14,250 nt of DNA from Casp-actino8 sp037147055 (GCA_037147055.1 JBAWVW010000047.1:1-14250); one strand, 5' to 3'. Shown: positions 1 through 7,450, counted from the stretch's first letter. The notes: a model not told the origin generated them from the sequence alone. Numbers and translations are program-made.

Positions 1-1119
1 GGAGATGAGATTCCGATTGAGATCGTCAATGGAGTTCTGGCAGGTTGTCCAGTTCGGCCACTGGAGATTGCCAGCGGTGAGTGCGAATCATTCGCTGCAA
101 TTGCGCAAAGACTGTTGGCGGAGTCGAAGCCTGATCTCGTTGTTTTGTCAATCGGGTCCGCCGAGCGAACATTGATCGCATCGCTAGTTGCTGCTCTACC
201 GTTTCCCAGTGATGGGGTAAAACTCAGTAATGACACTCGAATTTTTTCAGTGAGTGAGCAGGTCGTGGCTGACATTATCCAGCCATTCGGTGTGATCCCA
301 GTGATTGTGGTTGATTATGGGTCTATTGACGTGCTCTCCAATGACATTGCTGATGCGGGTATGCGTATTTCAAACTTGGTTTCGCTGCGCCAACCTTCAG
401 CCAAGATATTGCGCGACGCACTCCTGCTGATTGACACCGAATTGCAAGGTGAGGATCATCGCACTCGGGTGATGGTCATCGGTGATTCAACATCGTTCGG
501 TGTAGCCACGGCTATAGACGACATGGTCGGGGATCGGTACAGCGTGTTGTGGGCTGGTGGTCGAAATTGTCCATTCGTCGAGGTGGTCAAAGTTCGTTGG
601 TGGAAAGATACCGAATTTGATATGGAAAACTGTCCCACGCTGAACGGTGATTGGAAAACTGCTCTCGATTCCTTCGCTCCGTCAATTGTTGTGGCAATCG
701 CCTCGATCCCCGAGCAAGCCGAGCAGATGTATTTGGGTGATCCGGAATGGTACACAGTGAGTGATCCAAAGTTTTTGGCAGTTCACGATGTAGCGATGAC
801 TCAAATGATGGGTGAATTTGATTCCCGCGGCATCACTTTGATGTTAATGAATAGTCCCGAGGTGCACGGTGGAGCACTTGGTGGTGCGCCATTTTCTCAA
901 CCCGACCGGGTAGCAGCGTGGAATGCAGTGATGCAGAGTTGGGTTGCGCGCTGGCCACAGATTCACCTTGTTGATTGGGCAGGGATGGTGAAGGCAAGTG
1001 AGGTCATCCCTGGCGACTTGCGCGGAGATGGTGTGCACATGCAACAAGGGGATCTTGACAAGATTATTGGCAGAGATTTTGTTCCTTTGCTTGATCGCGT
1101 GGCGGGCTCGGTTGGTTAG
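1..1119 (+). CDS. SGNH-hydrolase-type surface protein, 3' part (likely C-terminus of an O-acyltransferase)
   Basis: The frame is open from base 1 with no stop and no convincing start, so the gene begins before the window; 372 residues are visible. Residues 161-163 of the fragment are the GDS of SGNH block I (VIGDSTSFG), and residues 343-346 are DGVH, matching the block V D-x-x-H catalytic pair. A Gly-Arg-Asn-Cys-Pro segment follows block I, as in SGNH domains fused to acyltransferase-3 proteins. Before it, residues 1-100 look like the second half of another such domain: a GCP segment, a later Cys, then PDLVVLSIGS. No catalytic His is seen in that copy. The family moves or removes O-acyl groups on cell-envelope polysaccharides. 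The membrane acyltransferase part would lie upstream and is inferred only. A TTG at 115 is an internal codon rather than the start. Confidence 0.72.
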   Translation, partial: GDEIPIEIVNGVLAGCPVRPLEIASGECESFAAIAQRLLAESKPDLVVLSIGSAERTLIASLVAALPFPSDGVKLSNDTRIFSVSEQVVADIIQPFGVIPVIVVDYGSIDVLSNDIADAGMRISNLVSLRQPSAKILRDALLLIDTELQGEDHRTRVMVIGDSTSFGVATAIDDMVGDRYSVLWAGGRNCPFVEVVKVRWWKDTEFDMENCPTLNGDWKTALDSFAPSIVVAIASIPEQAEQMYLGDPEWYTVSDPKFLAVHDVAMTQMMGEFDSRGITLMLMNSPEVHGGALGGAPFSQPDRVAAWNAVMQSWVARWPQIHLVDWAGMVKASEVIPGDLRGDGVHMQQGDLDKIIGRDFVPLLDRVAGSVG

Positions 1120-1122
1120 TCT
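1117..1122 (+). promoter_or_regulatory. -10-like TAGTCT for a leaderless DUF35 start
   Basis: TAGTCT fits the TANNNT -10 pattern and ends 6 nt before the GTG at 1129, so transcription would start at or next to the start codon. Its first three bases are the TAG stop of the upstream gene. No Shine-Dalgarno sequence lies before 1129. Confidence 0.5.
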
Positions 1123-1128
1123 GACTGA

Positions 1129-1599
1129 GTGACAGAAATAACTACTGCTCCTCCTTCTCAAGTTCCGGCCATTGAAGGTTGGTTCACGCTGGACCAAGAC
1201 CCTCACTTAATCGGCTCAAAATGCGTCATGTGTGGAACCTATGTCTTCCCGCCACGTGATGGTGCTTGCCCTAATCCCTCATGTGATGGCGACGAATTGT
1301 TGCCCACGCCACTATCGCGCTTCGGCAATGTCTGGAGTTACGCCGAAAATCGTTACGCCCCACCCCTGCCATACCGCGCCAGCGATCCCTTTGAGCCCTA
1401 CGCCTTGGTCGCTGTGCAGTTAGAAGCAGAGGGAATCATCGTTCTGGGCCAGGCTCCGAAAGGTATTTTGGCGGTTGATCTCAAAGTAGGTATGCGCATG
1501 CAGTTAGAGACTGATGTTTTATACAACGAAGATGGAATCGATTACATGGTCTATGTCTGGGCTCCCGCAGTGCAACCCTCCGAAGTGGGAGGTGCCTGA
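1129..1599 (+). CDS. Zn-ribbon OB-fold protein (DUF35), partner of the downstream thiolase
   Basis: A 156-residue protein with the two-part DUF35 architecture. A rubredoxin-like zinc ribbon carries Cys32, Cys35, Cys47 and Cys52 (CVMC, then CPNPSC). A beta-rich OB fold follows, from about residue 60 to 150. The GTG at 1129 is chosen because it gives the usual DUF35 length and has a -10-like hexamer directly upstream. The stop TGA overlaps the thiolase ATG by one base, so the two are translationally coupled. Known DUF35 proteins bind thiolase-fold enzymes: ChsH2 with the steroid aldolase Ltp2, and the archaeal acetoacetyl-CoA thiolase/HMG-CoA synthase complex. They help hold acyl-CoA. By inference this protein is a non-catalytic subunit of a complex with its neighbour. 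It is unlikely to act alone. Confidence 0.88.
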   Translation: MTEITTAPPSQVPAIEGWFTLDQDPHLIGSKCVMCGTYVFPPRDGACPNPSCDGDELLPTPLSRFGNVWSYAENRYAPPLPYRASDPFEPYALVAVQLEAEGIIVLGQAPKGILAVDLKVGMRMQLETDVLYNEDGIDYMVYVWAPAVQPSEVGGA

Positions 1600-2801
1600 T
1601 GAATGATCGCGATTTAGTAGTTCTAGGTGTGGGCATGCATCCGTGGGGCAAGTGGGGTCGTGATTTCACCGAATATGGGATGGTGGCCGCGCGAGCCGCT
1701 CTCAAAGATGCTGGAATTGAATGGAAAGACGTTCAGTATGTAGCTGGCGCTGACACCATTCGTAATGGCTATCCAGGTTTCATTGCAGGTGCAACATTCG
1801 CTCAAAAACTTGGTTGGACCGGCGCTCGTGTGTCATCAAGTTACGCAGCGTGTGCCAGCGGCTCGCAGTCTTTGCAAGCGGCGCGGGCCTCAATTCTTGC
1901 CGGCTTTTGTGATGTCGCGATGGTGATCGGTGCTGACACCACACCCAAAGGATTTTTCGCCCCAGTTGGTGGAGGGGATCGCAAGAATGATCCAGATTGG
2001 TTGCGCTTTCATTTATTGGGCGCCACTAACCCTGTGTACTTTGCTCTATTCGCTCGCCGCCGCATGGACCTTTACGGTGCCACCGCAGAGGATTTCGCGC
2101 AAGTCAAAGTCAAGAATTCTTTGCACGGTCTGAATAATCCAAATGCTCGGTTTCGTAAAGAGAGTGCTGTAGAAGATGTGCTGAATAGTCCAGTTGTCAG
2201 TGATCCTCTGCGCCTACTTGATATTTGTGCCACATCTGATGGGGCAGCAGCGATGATCGTGACGAGTCGCGCCTATGCAGAACGTCATCTTGGATCATTG
2301 AAGGGTGTTCCGCGTATCAAAGCTGTGAGCACTAGTACTCCGACGTACCCTCAGACAATTCTCGAGATGCCAGACTTTGCCACTGATTCCTCTGCTGTGG
2401 TCATGCCGCCAGTGCGCGGCTTCAAAGATTCAATTTGTTGGGATGCCTATGAAGAAGCCGGCGTGGGTCCCCAGGATTTGTCAATGGCTGAGGTTTACGA
2501 TCTATCCACGGCTCTCGAACTTGATTGGTATGAGCATTTAGGATTGTGTGCACCAGGTGAGGCCGAAGGATTGCTACGTTCAGGAGCCACAACTTTGGGT
2601 GGACGCATTCCTGTCAACCCGAGTGGTGGTTTGGCCTGTTTTGGCGAGGCAATTCCGGCCCAAGCTATTTCTCAAGTGTGCGAACTCGTGTGGCAATTAC
2701 GCGGTCAGGCTCACGGTCGACAGATCGAGAATGCTCAACTTGGGATCACGGCCAATCAAGGCTTATTCGGGCACGGCTCGTCTGTCATCGTCGGAATCTA
2801 A
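1599..2801 (+). CDS. Thiolase-fold acyl-CoA enzyme (lipid-transfer/Ltp-type)
   Basis: A 400-residue thiolase-superfamily protein of the SCPx/Ltp branch. The nucleophilic cysteine is Cys85, in an S-Y-A-A-C-A-S-G-S segment. The NPSGG motif is at 340-344. Two standard active-site positions differ from a thiolase: the His of the usual GHP after NPSGG is Glu350, and the second Cys near the C-terminus is replaced by Asn386-Gln387 before the GHG at 391-393. The Asn/His of the usual E-V-N/H-E/D motif is Tyr300. It follows the DUF35 gene with a 1-bp overlap, a pairing known from the Ltp2-ChsH2 retro-aldolase of steroid side-chain degradation and from thiolase/HMG-CoA synthase complexes. A role in carbon-carbon cleavage or formation on an acyl-CoA is likely. 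Simple thiolysis is doubtful because of the lost residues, and the substrate is unknown. Confidence 0.85.
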   Translation: MNDRDLVVLGVGMHPWGKWGRDFTEYGMVAARAALKDAGIEWKDVQYVAGADTIRNGYPGFIAGATFAQKLGWTGARVSSSYAACASGSQSLQAARASILAGFCDVAMVIGADTTPKGFFAPVGGGDRKNDPDWLRFHLLGATNPVYFALFARRRMDLYGATAEDFAQVKVKNSLHGLNNPNARFRKESAVEDVLNSPVVSDPLRLLDICATSDGAAAMIVTSRAYAERHLGSLKGVPRIKAVSTSTPTYPQTILEMPDFATDSSAVVMPPVRGFKDSICWDAYEEAGVGPQDLSMAEVYDLSTALELDWYEHLGLCAPGEAEGLLRSGATTLGGRIPVNPSGGLACFGEAIPAQAISQVCELVWQLRGQAHGRQIENAQLGITANQGLFGHGSSVIVGI

Positions 2802-2821
2802 AACCAACCTCAGCGAAAATA

Positions 2822-4294
2822 TCAGGTGCCACAGAAGGTTTGGTAGTGAGTGAACTCTGATGGCGCGGGAGTGGCAAACGACTCGTATCCAGATCGTTGC
2901 TTGAAGGGTTGAGCAAGAACATCAAGAAGTTGATGCAACGGTGTTAGGTCACCCTCCGTGGCTGCAGTTAGGGTCGCTTCGACATTGTGATTACGAGGGA
3001 TGTAGATCGGATTCACTAGGTCCATCACATCGGCGACCGCCATTCCCTCGGTGGTCTCTAGCGATAGACGCGCATGCCAACTTGATTCCCACTGATCAAA
3101 GGCGGTGGGTTCGGTGAATAGTGCACGGGCTGATGAAGAGTCGCCTCGCACAGATGATGAGAGTGCACGAAAAAGTGATGTGTAGTCAACTTTTTGCGTT
3201 TGCATGATGTCAAAAAGTTCCTTGATGAGTTCTGGATCACTATTTTGTTCATTCATGATGCCGAGTTTCTTGCGCATCCCTGTCAGCCAAAAGGACTGAT
3301 ATTGCTCGGTGAAGTCGAGCAATATTGCTGTGGCAACCTCGACTGACTTTTCTTGGCTGTCAGCAAAGAGTGGCAAAAGTGTTTCTGCTAAACGCGCTAA
3401 GTTCCATTGAGCAATATGTGGCTGATTGGCATACGCGTAACGCCCTTGATGGTCGATCGAACTAAAGACCGTCGTCGGATCAAAGGCATCCATAAATGCA
3501 CAGGGACCGTAGTCAATTGTTTCGCCTGAGATCGTCATATTGTCGGTATTCATTACTCCATGGATGAAACCAATGAGCATCCACTGGGCGAGTAGTGAGG
3601 CTTGTTGAGTTACTACCTCTTGAAAGAAAGCAAGATGGCGATTGTCGCTCTGGCGAGTATGCGGATAGTGACGATCAATTGCGTAGTCGGCGAGACGTTG
3701 CAATAGTGTCTCATCTTCGTGTTGAGCGGCAAATTGAAATGTACCTACTCGAAGGTGACTCGCGGCCACTCGGCACAGCACGGCTCCAGGAAGCCAAGTT
3801 TCGCGAGCAACTTGATCGCCGGTGGCGATGACTGCTAAGGATCGGGTAGTGGGGATGCCAAGTGCGTGCATTGCTTCGCTGATGATGTATTCACGCAGCA
3901 TCGGTCCAACGACTGCCTTGCCATCACCGCCCCGAGAAAATGGAGTGCGACCCGAACCCTTGAGATGAATATCGCAGCGTTGTCCACCAACGTTGATCAC
4001 TTCACCGAGTAACAAGGCACGTCCATCTCCGAGGCGAGGCGAGTAGCCACCGAATTGGTGACCGGCATAGGCCATGGCCACTGGTGTCGAACCTTTAAGA
4101 ACAAGATTGCCAACGAGAAAGTCTGTGCCTGAGGGCGTCTCTAATGCTGCGAGATCAATGCCCAAATCATGAGCTAGTTGTTGATTAACGATCAGTGGCT
4201 TTGGAGCCGAGGCTGGGGCAGCCTGCCACATCTCACTGAGCTCTGGGAAGGTTTGAGAGTAGGAGTTCTCAAAGCGCACAAGTGGTTCGTTCAC
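2822..4294 (-). CDS. selO: SelO/YdiU protein adenylyltransferase (AMPylase)
   Basis: SelO is a pseudokinase-fold enzyme that transfers AMP from ATP to protein Ser/Thr/Tyr and is linked to oxidative-stress responses. With a GTG start at 4294 the protein has 490 residues, the usual bacterial length. Visible landmarks are AGHQFGG and LGDGR (88-92), HLKGSGRTPFSR, REYIISEAMHALGIPTTR, the catalytic HGVMNTDN (245-252), and DYGP (Asp261) as the DFG-like metal ligand. The C-terminus ends YQTFCGT, as in other bacterial SelO proteins, with a terminal-region Cys where animal SelO has selenocysteine. An ATG at 4372 would add 26 residues and run into the divergent gene. The GTG is preferred because of length and a TAGTCT hexamer 7 nt upstream. 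It converges on the thiolase gene with a 20-bp gap. Confidence 0.93.
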   Translation of the reverse strand: MNEPLVRFENSYSQTFPELSEMWQAAPASAPKPLIVNQQLAHDLGIDLAALETPSGTDFLVGNLVLKGSTPVAMAYAGHQFGGYSPRLGDGRALLLGEVINVGGQRCDIHLKGSGRTPFSRGGDGKAVVGPMLREYIISEAMHALGIPTTRSLAVIATGDQVARETWLPGAVLCRVAASHLRVGTFQFAAQHEDETLLQRLADYAIDRHYPHTRQSDNRHLAFFQEVVTQQASLLAQWMLIGFIHGVMNTDNMTISGETIDYGPCAFMDAFDPTTVFSSIDHQGRYAYANQPHIAQWNLARLAETLLPLFADSQEKSVEVATAILLDFTEQYQSFWLTGMRKKLGIMNEQNSDPELIKELFDIMQTQKVDYTSLFRALSSSVRGDSSSARALFTEPTAFDQWESSWHARLSLETTEGMAVADVMDLVNPIYIPRNHNVEATLTAATEGDLTPLHQLLDVLAQPFKQRSGYESFATPAPSEFTHYQTFCGT

Positions 4295-4342
4295 AGAATG
4301 CAGACTAGATGGAAGTCGCCAAAGTCGCCTAGCCTTTCCTTG
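4295..4342. promoter_or_regulatory. Divergent promoter region, selO / conserved hypothetical
   Basis: The 48 bp between the two chosen starts holds a minus-strand TAGTCT (4302-4307), 7 nt before the selO GTG, and a plus-strand TAGCCT (4330-4335), 7 nt before the ATG at 4343. Between them an 8-bp direct repeat, AAGTCGCC, occurs at 4313-4320 and 4322-4329, with a 9-bp period. It could be an operator or simply the -35 region. No Shine-Dalgarno sequence precedes either gene. Confidence 0.4.
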
Positions 4343-4981
4343 ATGTTTGCCAAACAACATGAGCGTGCACATCCCGACGCGAATTGTGAAGAGTGGACTT
4401 TTTCGTGGTGGGATGACGGTCAGTCAATAGCGGGATACACCTCCTATCGCCTGCTAGGTCAATCAGATGCTTGGTACTGCTGGGGACTATGGCGCCCACA
4501 TGCCCCTCTGTTACACATCACCGAGTTTGAAATACCCCGTCGCAGTGACCCGATGATTGCCAAGGCATCGGCATTGTGGGCCGAGTACACCTGTGACTCT
4601 CCCTTTGAACAATGGTCTCTCGGAAACGAAACGTACGCTGTTGAACTTGATGATCCGCAAGATGCACTCGGGTTGGCTTATGGAAACGCGGTACCTATCG
4701 CCAGCGATTTGGAATGGTATGCCAATGGAGAAATCGAATTCATTGTCGACGGCTACCGACAAGATGGAGTCTTATTAGGGGCCATTGAAACTGTGGGTGG
4801 GATCATTGAAATCAGTGAGATTCGCGCTGCCCGAACTCATCGCTGGACCGCTGAATCAACACTGCCACAGGCCGTGTCTGGCAAGGTGGTGGCCCATCTT
4901 GGACCACGCTTGCCGTTCAAGTTCCCGAATGGAGATGTACTTGACTTGGTTCTGACGGTTGACGGCTGGGTGACACAGTAG
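4343..4981 (+). CDS. Conserved hypothetical protein of a mycobacterial-type family (possible AttH/CrtC-like fold)
   Basis: A 212-residue protein rich in Trp and acidic residues, with no signal peptide or membrane helix. The order of segments resembles actinobacterial conserved proteins near lipid and steroid catabolism genes: EEWTFSWWDD then AGYTSYR, WYCWGLWRP, LWAEYTCDSPFEQWSLG, YAVELDDP and DLEWYANGE. I recall these as the DUF7064/DUF7065 group, suspected to have a lipocalin-like beta fold; that assignment is from memory and unverified. The ATG at 4343 is chosen because the frame upstream (from 4178) lies antisense to selO and does not resemble the family, and because TAGCCT sits 7 nt upstream. 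The nitroreductase starts 22 bp downstream, so joint transcription is possible. No reaction can be assigned. Confidence 0.7.
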   Translation: MFAKQHERAHPDANCEEWTFSWWDDGQSIAGYTSYRLLGQSDAWYCWGLWRPHAPLLHITEFEIPRRSDPMIAKASALWAEYTCDSPFEQWSLGNETYAVELDDPQDALGLAYGNAVPIASDLEWYANGEIEFIVDGYRQDGVLLGAIETVGGIIEISEIRAARTHRWTAESTLPQAVSGKVVAHLGPRLPFKFPNGDVLDLVLTVDGWVTQ

Positions 4982-5003
4982 GCCATGGTGCCACAATGAA
5001 GGA

Positions 5004-5660
5004 ATGGATATTTCACAAGCCCTGTACACCACTCGTGCGATGCGCCGAGTTAAACCCGATCCGATTCCAGATGAAGTGATGGCCAAACTATTAGATGCCG
5101 CAGTGCGCGCCCCATCGGGAGGCAATACGCAAAAATGGCGTTTCCTGATCGTTACCGATCAAGCCAAGAAGTCGGCGCTACAAAAGATTTATAGCGACGG
5201 TCTGACCGAGTTGAATGCCAATCAATACAAATCTGTGATGGATCTCATTCAAGATGGTGATCCACATGATCCAGAAGTGATGCAAGCAAAGAAAACCTAT
5301 GCCTCTGGTCGCTGGTTGGCTGACAACTTGGACAAGGTTCCCGTGTTGTTATTTGCGTGGGGGAAACCCAATGGTGAGAGTTCGATCTTTCCAGCACTTT
5401 GGAGTTTGCAGTTAGCGGCAACCGCCGAAGGTCTCGGGACATCGCTCACGACACTGCTATTCAAAAAGCACACCCAAGAAGTGCTGGATATTTTGGGAGC
5501 ACCGCCAGTTGGCGAGTGGGTGCCGATGGCGATGATCACTATTGGTTATCCCACGGGTACATGGGGTGTGGCGAAACGCCAACAGCCTCACGAGGTCGCC
5601 TTTCAAAACACGTGGGGCAATCCAGTGTCTTGGACTGTTCCTGAACCCTTATGGCCCTAG
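5004..5660 (+). CDS. Nitroreductase family FMN oxidoreductase
   Basis: A 218-residue, single-domain, cytoplasmic nitroreductase-fold protein. The N-terminal TTRAMRRVKPDPIPDE supplies the Arg residues (11, 14, 15) that contact FMN phosphate in this family. APSGGNTQKWRF (about 37-48) is the second FMN-binding segment. The glycine-rich AATAEGLGTS helix start and the late MITIGYPTG are also typical. Members reduce nitro groups, quinones, flavins or enones with NAD(P)H; the actual substrate cannot be read from sequence. The start is preceded by CACAAT at 4992-4997, a poor -10 match 6 nt upstream, and by a purine stretch too close to serve as a normal ribosome site. Its stop directly abuts the stop of the convergent fucosidase gene with no bases between them and no hairpin. 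Confidence 0.88.
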   Translation: MDISQALYTTRAMRRVKPDPIPDEVMAKLLDAAVRAPSGGNTQKWRFLIVTDQAKKSALQKIYSDGLTELNANQYKSVMDLIQDGDPHDPEVMQAKKTYASGRWLADNLDKVPVLLFAWGKPNGESSIFPALWSLQLAATAEGLGTSLTTLLFKKHTQEVLDILGAPPVGEWVPMAMITIGYPTGTWGVAKRQQPHEVAFQNTWGNPVSWTVPEPLWP

Positions 5661-7001
5661 TCAACTGATGCGTAGGGTGATTGCACTTTGCTCGGGTAAT
5701 CGAATTGGCAGCATTACTGTGTCGCCGTTGCGTTGGATCTCATCGGAGACACCTAGTAACTCAACGGCACCCTCAGGAAGTCCAGTGATGTGCAACCCTG
5801 ACGAGTGTGGCTTTCCCAACACCATCGCGTACGTCGCATCATCTTGACCTTGGGTGAGGCGAATTGATATGCCGCACTCGCTTGTCAGAGTGCTCGAGGG
5901 GTGTTGGCGAGATGCGAAAATGCCGGCCCCATTGATTTTGAGCCAAGAACCGATTTCGATCAAGCGTTGGCGCTGAATATCTGGAATCTCTCCGTTGGCT
6001 TTGGGTCCAATGTTGAGGAGAAGATTGCCCCCATCGGCCACGCTATTAATCAGTAAGTGGATGAGTTCCTCGGCACTGGCATATGTCGTCTCATCGTCAA
6101 GTTGGTTATAGCCAAAACTCATTGAGATGCCTCGACACACTTCAAACTTCTTGTCTGCTTTGGTGAGACCTGAGGAATATTCGGGGGTGATGAAATCGCA
6201 ATGTGATGTGCCCATGACCGAAGCGATCATGTCAAAGCGATCATTGACTAAACCATCGGGATTGATGTTGTAATAGTCAGCGATGAGTTGAAGCGCACCG
6301 TCCCCGCCGTCTGGCCAACCGACATCGTTCCACAACACATTTGGCGAGTAGCGCTCAATGAGTTCCATGTAATGCGCAGTGGCATATGCCTTGTATTCGC
6401 TTGATTGTGGAGTTGCCGCCAACATACTCATCCAACCGTTGTACCCCAAGCCTTGAAATGTTAGATCTAAACCACCGCAGTAATACAGGCCCGTGCGCAT
6501 TCCCGCTGCTTGAGCGGCGGCGCAAGCTTCGCCGACAAGATCGCGCCTTGAGGTGTATTGCGAACCCTTGAAAGGATTATGTATCGCGCTAGGCCACATC
6601 AGAGCGCCATCAATATGTTTTGTTCCCATCACCAAATATTTAGCGTGTGACTGGGCTAGGACATCGGTCCACGACTGAGGGTCCCATTCTTGTGACTCGC
6701 GGAAAAACTCGGTGACAAAATCATCGTAAGGCTTCTTGCCGTATACCTCTGCGTGATGTTTGTGAACCGAGGAGCCCTCAATTGCCAATGAGTTGATGTA
6801 CCACTCGGCGTAGGGAGATTCGGTGAATGCCGTGACATCGCCGTACTTGCTGGATTGTGTAAAGAGGTCCTCAGTGAGTGGGGCATAAGCAGGCACTGAA
6901 GCCGGATACCAGTGGACAAAGATTCCAAACTTTGCCTCGTCGAACCATCTCGGGAGCCGACGCTGCCGAAGTGACTCAAGACTGTCTTGGAATTCACTCA
7001 T
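5661..7001 (-). CDS. Alpha-L-fucosidase, glycoside hydrolase family 29
   Basis: A 446-residue retaining fucosidase that hydrolyses alpha-L-fucosyl residues from glycans. RWFDEAKFGIFVHW (His30, Trp31) and GTKHIDG (His129) match fucose-binding segments of GH29. Asp226 in VLWNDVGWP matches the catalytic nucleophile, Asp224 in the Thermotoga maritima enzyme. Glu287 in KKFEVCRG, before the conserved SFGYN, fits the acid/base position of that enzyme. GGNLLLNIGPKANGEIP (324-340) is the classic end of the barrel, and a small beta domain follows to about 446. No signal peptide is visible, so it probably acts in the cytoplasm on imported oligosaccharides. No transporter or fucose-catabolism gene is next to it. 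TAATAT (7010-7015) lies 8 nt upstream of the ATG. Confidence 0.93.
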   Translation of the reverse strand: MSEFQDSLESLRQRRLPRWFDEAKFGIFVHWYPASVPAYAPLTEDLFTQSSKYGDVTAFTESPYAEWYINSLAIEGSSVHKHHAEVYGKKPYDDFVTEFFRESQEWDPQSWTDVLAQSHAKYLVMGTKHIDGALMWPSAIHNPFKGSQYTSRRDLVGEACAAAQAAGMRTGLYYCGGLDLTFQGLGYNGWMSMLAATPQSSEYKAYATAHYMELIERYSPNVLWNDVGWPDGGDGALQLIADYYNINPDGLVNDRFDMIASVMGTSHCDFITPEYSSGLTKADKKFEVCRGISMSFGYNQLDDETTYASAEELIHLLINSVADGGNLLLNIGPKANGEIPDIQRQRLIEIGSWLKINGAGIFASRQHPSSTLTSECGISIRLTQGQDDATYAMVLGKPHSSGLHITGLPEGAVELLGVSDEIQRNGDTVMLPIRLPEQSAITLRIS

Positions 7002-7113
7002 ATCTTGAGATATTAGATGTCGTTAACTGATGGCTGATGCAATCAGGAACGCGGTTATGGTTATAGACGTCTGGTTATTCTTGTCTTCTCACATGAAAAA
7101 AGGAAAATTCTTT
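7002..7113. promoter_or_regulatory. Divergent intergenic region, fucosidase / DUF1330-type gene
   Basis: On the minus strand TAATAT at 7010-7015 lies 8 nt before the fucosidase ATG. On the plus strand AAGGA (7100-7104), inside an A-rich run, is a Shine-Dalgarno site 9 nt before the ATG at 7114. Possible plus-strand -10 elements (TATGGT at 7056, TATTCT at 7076) have no good -35 partner, so none is firmly called. An upstream in-frame ATG at 7030 would add an uncharacteristic N-terminus and is not favoured. Confidence 0.35.
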
Positions 7114-7428
7114 ATGTCTCAGGACAGCACCGTGCACTTCATTGCCCACTTCACCGTGAATAACAAAGATGGCTACCGCCTGTACGAGAAGGGTTTCTTT
7201 CCTATTTTGAAAGCTCATGGTGGGGAGTTTGTCACCTATGACGATGGAGCGAAGGTGCTTGAAGGCGCGCGCGAGGCGGGTCGCACGGTGATTATTAAGT
7301 TCGAGTCCGAAGAGGCCTGTCTGAAATGGTGGAACTCGGCTGAATATATTGAATTAGCCAAGTTTCGTATAGCTGCCACGACCACGCACTCAATTTCAAT
7401 CGTCCATCCGATTCCACCCCGCCCGTAA
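7114..7428 (+). CDS. Small DUF1330-type (dimeric ferredoxin-like fold) protein
   Basis: A 104-residue cytoplasmic protein. Segments typical of DUF1330 are seen: HFIAHFTVNNKDGYRLYEKGF, then PILKAHGGEFVTYD, TVIIKFESEEACLKWWNSAEY, and a closing ARFxIA-like AKFRIAATT. The family adopts a dimeric alpha/beta-barrel ferredoxin-like fold; no general enzymatic role is established. The start at 7114 is chosen over 7030 because it has a Shine-Dalgarno AAGGA 9 nt upstream and because homologous proteins begin directly before the first beta strand. It is the only gene on this strand between two minus-strand units, so it is probably monocistronic. A short palindrome follows the stop. Confidence 0.82.
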   Translation: MSQDSTVHFIAHFTVNNKDGYRLYEKGFFPILKAHGGEFVTYDDGAKVLEGAREAGRTVIIKFESEEACLKWWNSAEYIELAKFRIAATTTHSISIVHPIPPRP

Positions 7429-7433
7429 TAGGG

Positions 7434-7450
7434 CTCGCGAATTTCGCGAG
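7434..7450. repeat. Near-perfect palindrome between convergent genes
   Basis: CTCGCGAA and its exact reverse complement TTCGCGAG flank a single T. The site lies between the stops of the DUF1330-type gene (7428) and the dehalogenase-like gene (7457). As RNA it could fold into a 6-bp CG-rich stem with a 5-nt loop on either strand. There is no T tract, so it is at best a weak bidirectional terminator. A protein-binding site is the alternative. Confidence 0.5.

Noticed and set aside
844..1206. 120-residue minus-strand frame
   Set aside because: Antisense to the SGNH gene and DUF35 start; Arg/His/Cys-rich shadow composition with no domain.
4178..4342. Longer start for the conserved hypothetical gene at 4178
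   Set aside because: The added segment lies antisense to selO and reads like shadow sequence (Trp/His/Arg rich); the family pattern starts after 4343.
4295..4372. N-terminal extension of SelO to an ATG at 4372
   Set aside because: It makes the protein longer than the family, the added residues are not family-like, and it overlaps the divergent gene; GTG at 4294 fits better.
7030..7113. Longer start for the DUF1330-type gene
   Set aside because: No family similarity in the extra 28 residues; the start at 7114 has a proper Shine-Dalgarno site.
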